The notes under the pieces are model-generated. The model was given only the letters and a program-made list of their open reading frames with translations. It was not told where the DNA came from and ran no database searches. From Endocalyx cinctus (Eukaryota > Ascomycota > Sordariomycetes > Amphisphaeriales > Apiosporaceae), in assembly GCA_001600455.1 (NCBI GenBank), contig BCKC01000002.1, positions 5,483,682 through 5,547,681 of the forward strand: a stretch of 64,000 bases of DNA, read 5' to 3'. Shown one piece after another: positions 35,855 through 48,244 of this stretch; within the stretch, counting starts at the first letter, position 1, and each line of letters opens with the position of its first letter. Both the position numbers and the translations under genes were made by a program.

Positions 35855-37291
35855 ATGTCTAAGTCAGTCTTGATTGTTGGTGGCGGCACCTTCGGCACGT
35901 CCACCGCCTACCATCTCTCACTGAACCCTTCACTATATAAGAGCATCACAGTCCTTGACCGATTCCCGGTGCCAAGCTGCGAAGCGGCCGGTAACGACAT
36001 CAACAAGGTCGTACGAGCCGATTATGCAGAGCCACTGTACACCAACCTCGCGACGGAGGCCATGAAGGCCTGGCGCGATCCTAAGGGCCTCTATACCGGG
36101 CTACACCATCAAACTGGCTGGCTCTTGGCCGACAATGGTCCATCGGATTGGATAGAAGAGTGCGTAACTACAGCCCGGAGCCTCGGTGTCGAGGTCCCTC
36201 AGGTGATATCAACGGGACAGATCCGGCGTCGCTGGCCTATGATCACCGGTAACCTTCCAGGCTGGTCAACCGTATGGAATTCTTCGGCCGGGTGGGCGGA
36301 TGCTCGCGCTGCCTTGATGCGCCAAGCCGAAGCGGCGCAGAAAAATGGTGTCAGCTATGTCGACGGCGCCGCCGGCCATGTTAAGAAGTTATTATTTGAT
36401 GAGAAGGGCAGGTGTGTTGGCGCCATGAGCGCTGACGGTTGCGCGCACTTCGCCGACGTAGTTGTCGTCGCTGCTGGTGCGGCGGCTGCTTCTCTATTGG
36501 ATATGCAGGGCCAATTAGTGGCCAAGGGACACACGGTCGGGCATATTCAGCTCTCACCCGCTGAAACTCAAAAATATTGTAAAATGCCGATTGTAGCACA
36601 TCAGACAGGAGGTACCTCATCTGCGCGTTTTTTCCCCATACCATATATTACTGAAACCTGTATTTTTCATGCGTCAGACTAATACGATAGCTCGCAGGTT
36701 TAATCTTCCCACCCAAAGAAGATGGCATCATGAAGATTGGGGCAATGCATTTCCTCACGAACTACAACGGAACAAATATCTCTCTCCCTCGATACAGGTC
36801 GGATTCTAATGGCGACAAAATACCAAAACCAATTGAAGAAATCCTGCGCAAGTGGATGAGGGAGTTCCTGCCTGTGGAAATCGCGGATCGGAAATTTGTC
36901 GAAGACAGGATCTGCTGGTATGTAATCATAACAACTCCCGAGCCGCGGCATGGCTCCATATAAACGATACCCTTTCTGTGACGTGTTACTTATATATTTA
37001 TTACTCTAATCTAGGGACGCTGACACATCCGACCATCATTTCATTATCGGCGAGCACCCGGCACACCCGGGACTTCACGTGGCTGTTGGTGGCTCAGGTC
37101 ATGGTTTCAAGTTTCTACCAGTAATAGGAAAGTACATCGTGGAAATGATCGAGGGAAGGCTAGATCCTAATACAAAGCAACTATGGAGATGGCGACCTGG
37201 CGCGAAAGCAACCGGCCCAAATCCTTTTCCGACGCCCTTGCTAGAACTGAGTGACGTGCCGGGGTGGGGCAGAATATCTTCCAAGCTGTAA
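35855..37291 (+). CDS. FAD-dependent amine/amino-acid oxidase (DAO family), 417 aa
   Basis: Three exons: 35855-36611, 36698-36917 and 37015-37291 (418 codons). The N-terminal dinucleotide fold is VLIVGGGTFGTSTAYHL, followed by VLDRFPVPSCEAAGNDINKV and RADYAEPLY. The latter pattern is typical of fungal fructosyl-amino-acid oxidases (amadoriases) and saccharopine/L-pipecolate oxidases. Near the C-terminus, HVAVGGSGHGFKFLPVIGKY is the conserved flavin-contacting block of the same group. No targeting signal is evident; the C-terminus ISSKL resembles, but is not clearly, a PTS1 peroxisomal tripeptide (SKL is the canonical one). The reaction would be oxidation of a secondary amine with H2O2 release. 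It follows the synthase but has no cluster motif upstream, so membership is uncertain. Confidence 0.88.
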
Positions 37292-37787
37292 GAAAAAGCA
37301 GCAAAAATAAGACGCTTATGAGCATAAGTCCAAGGCACGACTAGTACTTCCTACTCCTTTATTTCACGTCATTGACGAGTTTCACCTAGTTAACGGTACG
37401 AGCTATCGTAACCTGATAAAGATTACCGAGTACATGGACACGAAGAGGGTTCGTTTTAGAAGTTAAATATCAGACATTATGGTCCCTTGGTTGGGTTAGA
37501 AGTCTTCGGTGGCAGAAGTTGGACCTATTCTTTGGAAGAGATTAATGAATAGCTCAGGAAGACCCCATGAAGCTCTGTGGCTTCTTCGTATCTATCTACT
37601 GTTCTCTCCTTGGGCTTGGCTATGAATATTTCTAAGTATACTCAGATCATTCTATCGAGTTTAGAATATCTCCTTCATGAAATTTATGAAAGCAGGGCGA
37701 CATCAATATTCGCTGTACTACCAACTCGAGGTTCCTGGGCCACAGATTATATCAGACCTGACGTAAGATGTACAATATGAAGGACAT
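37292..37787. other. convergent intergenic region
   Basis: A 3' flank shared by the FAD oxidase and the sugar transporter. A 67-codon plus-strand frame (37577-37780) shows no recognisable motif. Nothing else is seen. Confidence 0.4.
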
Positions 37788-39589
37788 TTAATCTTTAGTG
37801 GTTCCAGCGATTTCGACATCACCACCAACCTTTGACGAGATATTCATTCCATCGCCAATGAGTACACCATCCGAGTGTACAACGCCGTCAAAGAGTTTAT
37901 CTATTTCTTCAAGACTCAACCCTTTAGTTTCCACAAACCAAAACCAGATAATCACACATATGACGACGTCCCATGCGGCGTTGAGAGCGTAATATCTCCA
38001 GGCGATATTGTTAATCGCTATCGAAGTTGTATATTGATTAACGAAACCAAAGGCGTAGCAAGCCATTTGTCCAACGGCGATTCCTTTCGCACGTTGCGTG
38101 TAGTTCAATATCTCCACCGGATAGACAAAGGTAAGAACGGTAAAGGCGAAGGCGTAAGCACCAGAGAAAAGATAAATCATGGCCACGTTGGCGTAAGAAG
38201 CTGACAGGTTTGAGCCGTCGCCAAATACTGCTGATAAAATACAGATGATCATTAAGAGGACGACCATAAGGCAAGCGACGGTAACTAGATAATTTTGTTC
38301 TCAGTTAGTGGTTTATTACTGAAAATAACAGATGTTGTAAATTAAACAGCTTACAAAGCGTAGCTTTTCGTCCCAATCTTTCAATTGAGAAACATCCTAT
38401 AAGTGCGGCAAAGAAGCAAAAGACGTTGATACCGATATTGATTACCATCTGTTCGTGAACATCATTAATTCCGGCGCCTTCAAACACTAGGCCGGCATAA
38501 GATCTAAAACGCAAAGCTCGGTTAGTGAGAACGAGGAGGGAGGGTCTGCTCAGGAAAACATACGAAACAATATTGCTACCTATAACTTGCGCAAAAATAT
38601 TCAAGGCAATGACAATGGAGAATCGATGCAGATTTGCTTCTATGAATATATTATTTAGTTAGGTAACAGTGCAAATTATCGCGGCGACTTACTTGGAGAA
38701 ACTAGAGCTTTGAAGCTCTGGGGTGTGGTTTTTTCAAAGTAGAGAGTGTCACGAATTTCTTTATACTCGGCTTGCACTAACGGATCATTCGTGTCTCCTT
38801 TCCCGTGTAGCACGACCAATAAGTCAAACGCCTCTTGCTCTCGTCCCTTAGAAACCAGCCATCGAGGACTTTCCGGCATCCAAAAAAGTAGTGATAAGCT
38901 AAGTATAGAGGGGACAATTTGACCCTGAAAAGGGAGTTAGCGAATTCCTAAGTAATCTCTTTTTTCCTAAGCCAAACCTTAGATAAACACATACAACTGC
39001 GAGGCCGCGCCAGGCCCAAGTCGAATCAATTTGATAGGTGGCGAGAGAGACGCAGGACACAATAATGGCGGCAAAATACCAAATCGCCATGTAAATACCG
39101 CCAAGAAAACCTCTCTTTTTGGGGTGGGCCATCTCCATAACCCACACGGGTGCTGCGGTTCCATTGACGGTGATAGAAACGCCGAGGAGAAATCTGCCGA
39201 CCAAAAACGCCGCTTCTCGTGTCGCAGATGCCTGGATGGCGACGGCGACGAGAGTAATGAGAGCAGACGCGGCGATGCCCGCTTTTCGGCCCCATCGGTC
39301 ACAGAGCTGACCGGCGAAGAGACCGCCTGCTACGGAACCGGCATTTATGAACGCGACATTCAAACCAATCAGATTGTCGTCGAGATGGAAATCTGAACAT
39401 GTTGTTAGGTATCAGAAGCGTGATTGGAGAGATAGGTAGTTAATGGAAAAAGTAGTTCAGCTTACAGTCGGTGTATCGTTCAACCAAGTTCAGATTATTC
39501 ATCATGCTTTGATCATACCCCTGAGTGCAACCGTTAAAAACGGCGGTTAAGAGCACCAAGGCCATTAATACTCCGCCTTGGTCTACCAT
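37788..39589 (-). CDS. MFS sugar transporter, 511 aa
   Basis: Five exons: 39589-39466, 39392-38995, 38924-38693, 38639-38355 and 38284-37788 (512 codons). Family signatures in order: GCTQGYDQSMMNNL in TM1; the loop 2-3 motif GQLCDRWGRKAG; PESPRWLVSKGREQEA before the central loop; IERLGRKAT after TM8; and VETKGLSLEEIDKLFDG after TM12. These place it in the SP/HXT-like sugar porter family, nearest in style to fungal lactose/hexose permease-like proteins. It is an integral plasma-membrane protein with 12 predicted helices. An 18-residue stretch in exon 4 (SRPSLLVLTNRALRF) looks intron-like but removing it would break the frame. The sugar cannot be predicted. No cluster motif lies upstream, so it is probably outside the biosynthetic cluster. 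Confidence 0.9.
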
Positions 39590-40111
39590 GGTGACAAAAT
39601 GCTGGAACGGGATGGCGTGGAAGGACTAGTGACACAAGAGGAGTACGATAGTAATGATTGACACTACAGACTGATTCACTTGGTATATTTATATTTATTT
39701 GAAAACTACTTAAATGCTGTATTTCTCGCGGGGGGGGGGATGCTTTACCACCATGCGTTGGTGGACCTGATGCTCGGGATACAGATGCGATAACAGTCGT
39801 ACCATATCTTGAACTTCTAGCTCCACACTTTTTTCACCTAAGATCGCATACATACAACAAAAAAAAAAAAGCACTTGCTGGCAATATACCGTCGGGATGT
39901 TCAATATTGTAGCGGACCACATCCGATGACTTGTCCAGGGTAGGCCGGCTGGGATCCATAGTTATGGTCCTTATCTGACCCACTGCAGATTACCGAAGAA
40001 ATTGGCACACGTTTGTGACTGTCAATATCATAAACATATCTAGAAACTTTTCAAAATCTATAAATCAATAATAATCAAATAGGTATCTTGCGCACAACAT
40101 ATAGAGACACA
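39590..40111. other. divergent promoter, transporter/nucleoside hydrolase
   Basis: AT-rich with a G10 run near 39731 and an A12 run near 39858. A 70-codon minus-strand frame at 39710-39922 has no motif. No GGCTGACA site is present. Confidence 0.4.
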
Positions 40112-41131
40112 ATGGCAGGCAAAGTCAGGAAAGTTATCATCGACTGCGACCCAGGAATCGACGACGGCGTGGCGATTCTATTTGCTCTAGCCCACCCGTC
40201 GCTTGACGTTCGAGCCATCACGACCGTCTCCGGCAACTTGACAGCCGACATATGTTCTAAAAACGCCCGTAAAATTCTGCATTTATCAGGTCGCCCCGAA
40301 GCTCGCGGGATCCCAGTGGCGGCGGGGCCCTTGCATCCTCTCGTAAGACCGTACCCTCGAGACCCTTTCTCACACGGTGCGGACGGTCTCGGCGACCTAG
40401 GCATTACCGACGATGGCGGATTAATCGAGAGCGGTAAATTCGCCCCGGATCTCATACTGGAAACGGTTGAGAAACATGAAAGCGAAGGCATATCTATCAT
40501 ATGTCTAGGGCCGATGACAAATGTCGCTTTGGCCTTGATGAGAGACCCAACGCTCCCGAAGAGAGTAGAGAGTATATACTACATTGGTGGTTCTTACGGG
40601 TTTCACATTTCGGGGTGCACGAGGGCGACGGGTGATAATCCTGTTAGCGAGTGGAATGTATACGTTGACCCGGAAGCAACGGATGCCGTGTTCAAAGCCG
40701 GCTTCAACTTGACCGCTTTGGGTCTCGATGTTACCACAAGGCCTGATATCGAGCTATCACGTATTCATCGCACTAAACTCCGAGACGCGTCGGTAGCGAT
40801 TAACGACAGAGAGGGTGTGGCAGCTGCTAAGTTTCTCCTCGATGTTGTGGATTTCGGCGCATCGCGAAACTTCGCATCTTGGTGTTGTCTTATTGATTCT
40901 GTAGCCGTTGCAACTGCTATTGATCCTACTTTAGTCACCTGCGAGGAAATCAGCGTCGCTGTTGAGACGCAGAGCTTCTTAAGTTTAGGGCAAACTATTG
41001 TAGACCGTAGGGAACGAAAAGACCATCGGTGGAGAACGGAGATAAGAATCAAGGCAGCTAAAGACATCGAGGCGGCTCGTTTTCTTGATTTACTTGTAGA
41101 CACTCTGGTTGATCACTATACAACTTCTTGA
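40112..41131 (+). CDS. inosine-uridine-preferring nucleoside hydrolase, 339 aa
   Basis: A single exon; the first in-frame ATG is at 40112. The N-terminal signature VIIDCDPGIDDGVAILFAL is the calcium-binding aspartate cluster of IUNH-family hydrolases. LGPMTNVALALM (about residues 134-145) is another conserved block. EWNVYVDPEATDAVFKAG carries the usual N-x-x-x-DPEA motif, and the expected C-terminal catalytic-region His is not obvious. Length (339) is normal for the family. It should cleave the N-glycosidic bond of ribonucleosides to base plus ribose in purine/pyrimidine salvage, in the cytosol. It is divergent from a sugar transporter, which may be coincidence. Confidence 0.9.
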   Translation: MAGKVRKVIIDCDPGIDDGVAILFALAHPSLDVRAITTVSGNLTADICSKNARKILHLSGRPEARGIPVAAGPLHPLVRPYPRDPFSHGADGLGDLGITDDGGLIESGKFAPDLILETVEKHESEGISIICLGPMTNVALALMRDPTLPKRVESIYYIGGSYGFHISGCTRATGDNPVSEWNVYVDPEATDAVFKAGFNLTALGLDVTTRPDIELSRIHRTKLRDASVAINDREGVAAAKFLLDVVDFGASRNFASWCCLIDSVAVATAIDPTLVTCEEISVAVETQSFLSLGQTIVDRRERKDHRWRTEIRIKAAKDIEAARFLDLLVDTLVDHYTTS

Positions 41132-41929
41132 AATAAAATATGTAAATATTAACTGTCTACAATCTATAGTAAACTAAACTAGCTTTTATTGAAATCGTAT
41201 CGATATTTAAAGCAATATCTGATATAAACCAGGGACACTAAAAAGCATGGCAGTATTGATACAAGGTTCTCTTTTTATTCTTGAGTAACTATAGAGATCT
41301 ATCATTCAGCTATTTAGGTAGGGAGAAATTTGTGCTTTTGCAACTCAAGTGACGCGTGACCACGATGCCATGTTTACACATATCGTCATGGGCTTGGTTT
41401 CACAAAAATACAGAAAAGTGTTACGAATCACTCGAAACTAATTACATGAACAAAATATCACGTCAAGAGCAGATATCACTTTACCCTGCATTTGAAATTT
41501 TTATCATGTCAGCATTTTCGATGTGGGTTTTGACTCGGATTTAACTATGTATAACCTTATATTCACACAGCCGTGGGGTTACTTTATATCTTACATTTAA
41601 TACTTCATATATGATCATGTCTGCGACCGTCAGAATAAAGAAGGCTCTGATAGTGTACTGCTACTTTTTAAAATGTTATGCAACTGACTTATTCATCCTA
41701 TATAATAGGTAATTCGCTGTGGCCAAGAAGGGGATAACGCATTTGTTTTGCCTGCGAGTGAAGAACCAATGAGTGGAGGGTTCTTCACCCTCATTATCTC
41801 CACCATCCTCTACAATTCCTTCCAGGACATATCATGAGAAGTACCACGATACGTCTCACGCTGACCAGGGCAAGCCACATCGGCATCCCTTTATTAGGGC
41901 CTGTCGTCTTTTTTTGTCGTTAGATATTA
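41132..41929. other. intergenic region without supported gene
   Basis: AT-rich sequence between two 3' ends. Short frames at 41356-41544 and 41773-42063 show no motif, and the second overlaps the J-protein gene on the opposite strand. Confidence 0.4.
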
Positions 41930-43090
41930 CTAAGAGTGGCTGCATCCTGATAATGCCGCCGCGCCGTACCTGCCGTACCTTTGCCACACCGTCTCCAGCC
42001 CCCTCAGATATTCATTCATTATCTCCGTTGCTTTCACCTTCTCACTTTCTTCGGATAATTTGAGATTCTCTAACTCACGCTCTCGCCTACTCCGCTCGGT
42101 TCTCTCCTCGTAGTCCCGCCTCTCCCTTATTGCAGATTGTCGAAGGAAGATATCTATCTCTTCCTGCATTTTCTCTGCCTTCTTGACTTTTTCTCTCTGT
42201 TCTTGCCTCTTCCGCTCCAAAACCTCTCGCTTTTGCTCTTCTTGTCGTCTTTGAGCTTTCAGCGCTTCTTCCTCGCGTTCTCTCTTCGCAATTTTCTTCT
42301 GCCTCATCAATAATCTCACAGCCTGTAGCTCCAATTTCTTCTCATGAAGTTCCTCCTTCAGCACTTCATCTTTCGCCTCTCTCGCCTCTAGCATCTCCCT
42401 CAGTAATTCCAGTCTTTGTTCCTTCTCACCCCGCACGATCCTATTCTTATTCATCTCTCGGTCTAGTTCTTCTCGCTGCGCGTCACTAAGGAAAGCTTGC
42501 TTGGCTTTAAACACAGGCGACGTCAACCAGGCACGACGATGGCGTCTCTTATTCTCGTGAGCCTTATCCATAGCGATCTTTTCCTCTAGTTTCTTAAGCT
42601 CGTTTTCAAGGTCCGAGATGTGCCCTTCTAAAATTCCCATCCCAATGGCTTCGCCACATATTTTGTTCTCCAGACATGTTATTTCTTCGCGAATGATATC
42701 AATTTGTTCTTCTTCGGTGAGGGGTCTTCTTGGAGGCGAGGGGTGTGTTTTAGTGGGCTGTCCTGAAGGAGAGAGGTGATTGGGATTAATGGATTTGTCG
42801 TATTTCCGACGGGAAGTTTCATCTTTCAATTCCTCGTAAGCCGCCGCGAGCTTTGTCGAGTTTCAATTAACAACATCAGTTAGTTCGGTTAGACCCTTAA
42901 TTACTAGGAAAGATCAAGTGGAAAGAACTGAGCATATGATAAAAGGGTTGATTACTTGTTGGAACTTGGCCGTGCTGTCACACCCCTTGTTCCGATCGGG
43001 ATGGTATTTTAAAGCGAGACGCTTGTATGACCGAGTGATATCCTCAGATGCGGCAGTTCGGTCTACTTCGAGGATTGCGTAGTAGTCCAT
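41930..43090 (-). CDS. J-domain (DnaJ-like) protein with long coiled coil, 351 aa
   Basis: Two exons: 43090-42956 and 42850-41930 (352 codons). The N-terminus is a J domain, MDYYAILEVDRTAA followed by KYHPDRN with the essential HPD at residues 30-32. It is completed across the intron by LAAAYEELKDETSRRKYDKS. Most of the remaining protein is charged helix rich in Glu, Lys and Arg (REREEEALKAQRRQEEQKRE is typical), predicted as an extended coiled coil. It has no Gly/Phe or zinc-finger region, making it a class C J protein that would stimulate an Hsp70. Several small uncharacterised fungal proteins have this architecture. The client is unknown. It has no apparent link to the cluster. Confidence 0.85.
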
Positions 43091-43970
43091 TGTCCTTGGT
43101 TCTCGTTATCAGAAACTTCTCTATCACAAGTATTGTCCGTTAGCTCGATGTGTGTTTCTGTGTCGGCTATATGTCTCAGTGCGAGAGCGGAAGAGCGTGT
43201 GAGGGGTAAAAGTGCATACACATGATTTGGGAACCAATCGGCAGACCAAATGATGAGGCAATGATACACGACATATAATATACTTTCCATCGAAATACCA
43301 TCCATTCAGTTCTGTTACAATCTTCGCGTCTCCACATTTAAGTAGATATCACCAAGCTATACTACGGAGGAAGAAAGATTAAAGGCAGTCAGCTCACACG
43401 GTAAAACAAGTCGAATATTTTATAACATCGGCAAGACGTATTTTTAGGTAGGGCTGAATCTCAGTAGTAAATTCTGTACCCGTGGTAGATCGAGTCAGTA
43501 ACAATACTATTAGGGATATTTAAGTTGAAAGTTGAGGCTGCTTTGGGGTTTCCGTTCGATGAATTATAAGTATGTACATATAGACATCACTCTCCTTCAG
43601 CTGATACTTTCTTTGATGAACATACATATTTTAAAAAGAAAAAAATTAAAATAAGTATCTCTGGTCGATGTTTTGGATAATATAAGTCTTTGACCGTGGA
43701 TGTAGATTAATAATAAGTATCAGGGGCTAAGTTATTATGTGATCTAAGATGCGCGCCTGCGGGTACCCTCCGGTTAACTAGCCCCGGCAGAATATTTACA
43801 TCTAAGTAGAGGGAGAAACATTCGCCTTGAAGATAAAATAGAAGGTTAAGAATGGTTGCAATAGTTACTCAATTATTAATCACATACTTGCCCCACTGCT
43901 GAACTCTGTCTACGTAGCTTCGCTACCCTACAGTCCTATGTACCCTATCTCCTTACAATTATTTATTTAT
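43091..43970. other. intergenic region without supported gene
   Basis: J-protein promoter and 3' flank of the broken transporter. A minus-strand frame at 43063-43305 overlaps the J-protein start and has no motif. Nothing else is recognised. Confidence 0.4.
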
Positions 43971-46900
43971 TCACTCATCCATGTGGAACGTTGGTGGTTT
44001 CTGCCTCCGGCTAGCCCGAATTTTCTGACCCTTCAGCCGCAGCGTCGCAAATGGTAGTAATACCGCAATATTGATAAACGAAAATACTAGCCACGCATAT
44101 TGAAACTCGATTTCTTCGGCTAGAGGAAGTCTACATTTTCCCTCCGTTGGCCATGTGCATTAGCTTATCTGATTATGAGGTCTTAATGATTCTTGATGGG
44201 ATTTTATACTCACGCATAGAACGAAACAAGGGCGCTAAATATATGGCGAGAAAGATTAATGACGGTGGATACTTCGGCGCTCTGAGGTTTGTAGCACTAT
44301 TTTAAAAATCAAATATAAGTATAAAATTACGACCATGAATTATGAATGAATATGATCGTGTATGGAGAAGAGAGTAACGTAGTGGAAAACGTCAATCAGA
44401 GAAGTAACTCACGTCAGTACAATACGCATACGTCACTGTGGTCGCTACTTGAAACCCGATATTCGAAATGGCCATTCCAAAGGCGTTTCCTATCCAGCTG
44501 GAGTTTTCGGCGTGGGTGATACAAATACCGTTGATAATAGTCCCTATTGGTAATAGAAGGACGAGCCACAAGGCATCAAGTCGCGCTTCCGGTGGGCGCT
44601 TGCCATCGTGTCGCTTCGCATGCTCCCTGCATACTATATATCCCTTACTTCACTGGTCTATATCTTAACGAAATTATCGTCGTTTTCGTTATTTTTTATA
44701 TTATTTTATAACCTAGAAGCTACTAATTCTTAATAAATAATTCCGAATTACGCGATTATACTATATTAGTTATACTTAGCGTACGAGCTAATAGTTTTAT
44801 TTATCGAATCTCTAAGATATACGATTTTAGTCGGATATATATAATATAATAAATTTAAGGCCTCCTGTTTTAAAAAAAAGCTTTAAAAATATAATAAAAG
44901 TTATTTTAAATATAGGAATAATACCTAATTAATTAGATATTTTGTTAAGAAGAAATAAGGTTTATTATAATTATCGTATAATTTCGAAATTTTGCTTAAA
45001 AGTTTTTTTAGATTTTTAAACCGAATAATATAATAAGAAAACGTTAATATAAACGCTTTATAAATAAATATTTTAAATTAAGTATTAAGTGGCTTATATT
45101 AATAAATTTTTAGCGTATTAATAGTATTATCGTTTTTAAAATTAATATATTTTTTAATTAGTTGGACGAGGTTAAGGTTTATATAATATTTCCGGAGTTT
45201 ATATATAATATGGATAAAATGGGCTTTATAAAAAGTATAAGAAATAACGGGATTATTATTAATATAAAGTAAAAGTATATAATTATTTAGGAAAATATTA
45301 ATTATATTTAAATAAATATTATTAAATATATTAATAATATTAATATTATTTTATATTTATTAATTATTTTTTCGGGTATATATATATAATAATAATAATT
45401 TTTGGATAACGATAATATTTTATATATTAATTAAAGGTTTATTATTTTATTAACTGGTTAAATAAATAATAATATTAATTTAAAATGGTTATAAGAGGTA
45501 TTTATACTTAATATTTTATTTATTAATTTTAATTAATAAAAAATATTTATTTTAAATAATTATAATTTTTATATTATTAATAAATTTATATATAATTATT
45601 ATTTAAATAAAATTTAGTTAATATTTTTATTAATATATACTTCTTATATATTTTAATTATTTAATATAAAAATTTTTAATATTTTAAAGTTAATATATAA
45701 ACGAAAATTTTATTTAATATATATAATATATTTAAATATATTTTTTAATAAAAAAAAATTTTTTTTTATATATAAATTAGTAAAAAATAAAACCTTAAAA
45801 TAAAAAAATATATTAATTAGTTAAAAAATAATAAATATTTTTCCTAAAAATTAAAATAAACCTTTAAATTTTTAATTTATATATATAATAAAAATATTAA
45901 TAATATTAAACCTAAAAGTACTTAATATACCCGAAATTAATACTTTAATTAGTTTAATACCAATTATTATACTTAAAAGTTCAAGGGAAATATATTAATT
46001 ACTTCGTATATATTAGGAAAATAATAAAAATATCAATTTATTAATTATATATATATTATTTCGAAAGGTTAGTAAAATAATTAATAAAAAAAATATTTAA
46101 ATATATAACTTAAAAATACGTAATATTTTATTAACGGAAATATTAAAAAAAATAATTATTAAAAAGCGTAAAAAGATATAATTAAACCTTAATAAGGCCT
46201 TTATTAATATAGTATAGGTTTATAAGGTTAAAGTTAGTATAAGTAAATTAATAAGGGTTTTATTTAATATTGATAACGATAATGAGGTTATTTTTAATTA
46301 TACGAAATTAATAGTAGAGGATAAAGTATTTAAATATATTAAGGTGGTATAAGTATAATTTCGAATTTGGAAATATTATTATTATTAAGATATTTTTATT
46401 TTCGTATTATATATTAATAAAAGCTTTATTATTTCCTGATGGTTGATTTGGGGGGTGGAGCGTAAGGGAGGGTTTTGACTTACTTACAGGAATATTAAAT
46501 ACATATCTCCATCCAATATTCTGTGCAATCGGGCCTCCGATCAGCGGCGCAAGATGGGGTCCATTATTCAAGAAAAGGGCAAAAATACCCATGTACAAAC
46601 CCCTTTCGTGCAAAAAGTAAATATCGCAAATCATCGGCGGCCCCATGGCGATGGTCCATCCGACGCCGATGCCGTTGAAAGCTCGCGAGGCCATGATACC
46701 CGCCCACGTCGGGGAATAGCCCGCAGCAACGTTGGTTGCACCCGCGAGGAGCGCGCCGGCCAAAACTAAGGGCCGTCGTCCAAGCGAATTGGCCAGGGGT
46801 AGAACCAGCAAAGGGCCGACGGCGGTAAATATGAGATACACGGTTAACTCATACGAGGCCTGGACCGGGGTGATGACGAAGGCGTGACCCAGGGGTACGA

Positions 46901-47216
46901 ATGCGGGGTTGATGGCGGCACTACCGAAAGGACCTAGAAGCGCGAGGAAAGATGCTTGGAGGCAGATGGAGAGCTTTAGAGCGGGGGACCAGTTCTTATC
47001 ACAGCCGAAGGGGCATTAATTGATGTTCAGTTCATCATTGCGAGAATTAGAATTGCTATCCTATTGACTTACGAGAGGATCATCTTTACGTGAGGTCGGC
47101 TGTGGCAATAAAGGAAGACCGTGACTATCGAGCTTTAGCTGTGATGCGACGTCGGACGCTTCAAAATGCTTGGCTGAGATGGTGTCGGAGGGTTTTTCTG
47201 TCGTGCTAGAAGCCAT
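43971..47216 (-). pseudogene. MFS (DHA1-like) transporter with its middle replaced by AT-rich DNA
   Basis: The N-terminal part has exons 47216-47073 and 46994-46488 (217 codons), covering TM1 to about TM6. It includes LANSLGRRPLVLAGALLAG (motif A) and FNGIGVGWTIAMGPPMICDI. The C-terminal part has exons 44626-44413, 44281-44214 and 44130-43971, from EHAKRHDGKRPPEARL through the last helices (about TM9-12) to a stop at 43971. Each half keeps proper splice sites and frame. The segment for the end of TM6, the central loop and TM7-8 (roughly 130-150 residues) is missing. Between the donor at 46487 and the acceptor at 44627 lies 1.86 kb of extremely AT-rich DNA. Splicing straight across would put the second half out of frame, so the gene cannot make a normal transporter. 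Confidence 0.75.
44631..46440. mobile_element. RIP-like AT-rich block inside the MFS gene
   Basis: About 1.8 kb is made almost wholly of A and T (TATA, AATAAT, TTAATTAA strings), in sharp contrast to the GC-balanced exons at both edges. No reading frame longer than a few dozen codons survives, and no LTR, inverted repeat or transposase motif is readable. C and G are almost confined to short islands such as CGATAA and GGTTAA. This is what repeat-induced point mutation leaves of a transposon (C to T on both strands). An unmutated AT-rich spacer is less likely because it replaces coding sequence. Confidence 0.65.
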
Positions 47217-48244
47217 ATCACGCACCCAAATCCCTCAAAATGGGATCGCAAGTCCTTCTATTCATTCGTGTTATTAAGTTTTCGAGATAATTAATAATAG
47301 AGGCCGGAGAAAAAAAATATTTCGGAGATTTGTTTCAAATTTTCTGCTTAACAGCTAGGAAAATTGATGAGGGGTTGAGTGAACCAATGTGACATTGGGA
47401 TCGGCAAATCATGATTGCCTCAAGTATCAAATAGCTTCATGATACCGTAGTAGTCCTCAGGCCGTGTTGATCCAGAAATACCTTATACTTAGGACACAAA
47501 GAAACTGAGTATCAGAAGCGAGTGATCGGTGGGGAATTTGTAGAAATTTGATTCTACGACGAATTATACTGAAATTATGTACATCTTAATTCTGAGATAA
47601 TTTAACTTATCTGTTTTGATATCACAAAATAGACATACAGATAAAGTATGCCCTACAACTGGTGCAATGCATCTGCCGTCATATCGTCCCTAGGGAAGCA
47701 TGCTGTGGCCGCTGAAGATAGCTGACGTTGCAGAAGAGTGACCAATACTATGCCCCAGGCTCATTGTCGCTAGGTGATGAAATGGCCTATATTTCTGTAA
47801 TTATATCTTACGTGAGACTACGATGTAATATCTTTAATGATAATACATTACGATGGTATTTACATTAACTTGTTAAGTTTCTCATTTACGGTCGTTGAAA
47901 ATTTCGCTTCACTTTAAAGCGCAGTTCTCGTCCTCTTATTCTGCGCCGGAGCGCTATTTTCTCTAACTGAATACGTGATAGTAATCGAGAGCTATATCGG
48001 ATGAGACAGGATGATGTTGAACATAATGAAAAAAACGTCTAACAATAGCTCATCAAACTTCAAGTTAATGCATATGAACCGCACTTAACCATATCATTTC
48101 ACAAAGGCCGCTTGTGTTTTTCCCAGGGAGAAGTAAAACATATCAAAAATTGTAATACACGACTTTGTCAATAAATATACCATCACTAATCTTCCATCAA
48201 GTCAGCAAGATAGTGACAATTAGATGATTTAGTCGGGTATCTTT
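47217..48244. other. intergenic region without supported gene
   Basis: The upstream flank of the broken transporter and the 3' flank of the methyltransferase. No coding potential is seen. An AGTCAGCA near 48199 is only a partial match to the cluster motif and lies 3' of the gene. Confidence 0.4.

Noticed and set aside
38510..38575. Possible unrecognised intron in the sugar transporter (gttttc...ttttag with ctaac)
   Set aside because: It is 56 nt long, so removing it would break the frame, while keeping it gives a full-length 511-residue protein. Left as coding, although the 18-residue insertion is odd.
44631..46440. AT block as a long natural intron or centromere-like DNA
   Set aside because: Splicing across it breaks the frame and coding sequence for TM6-8 is missing. 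The size is far too small for a regional centromere.
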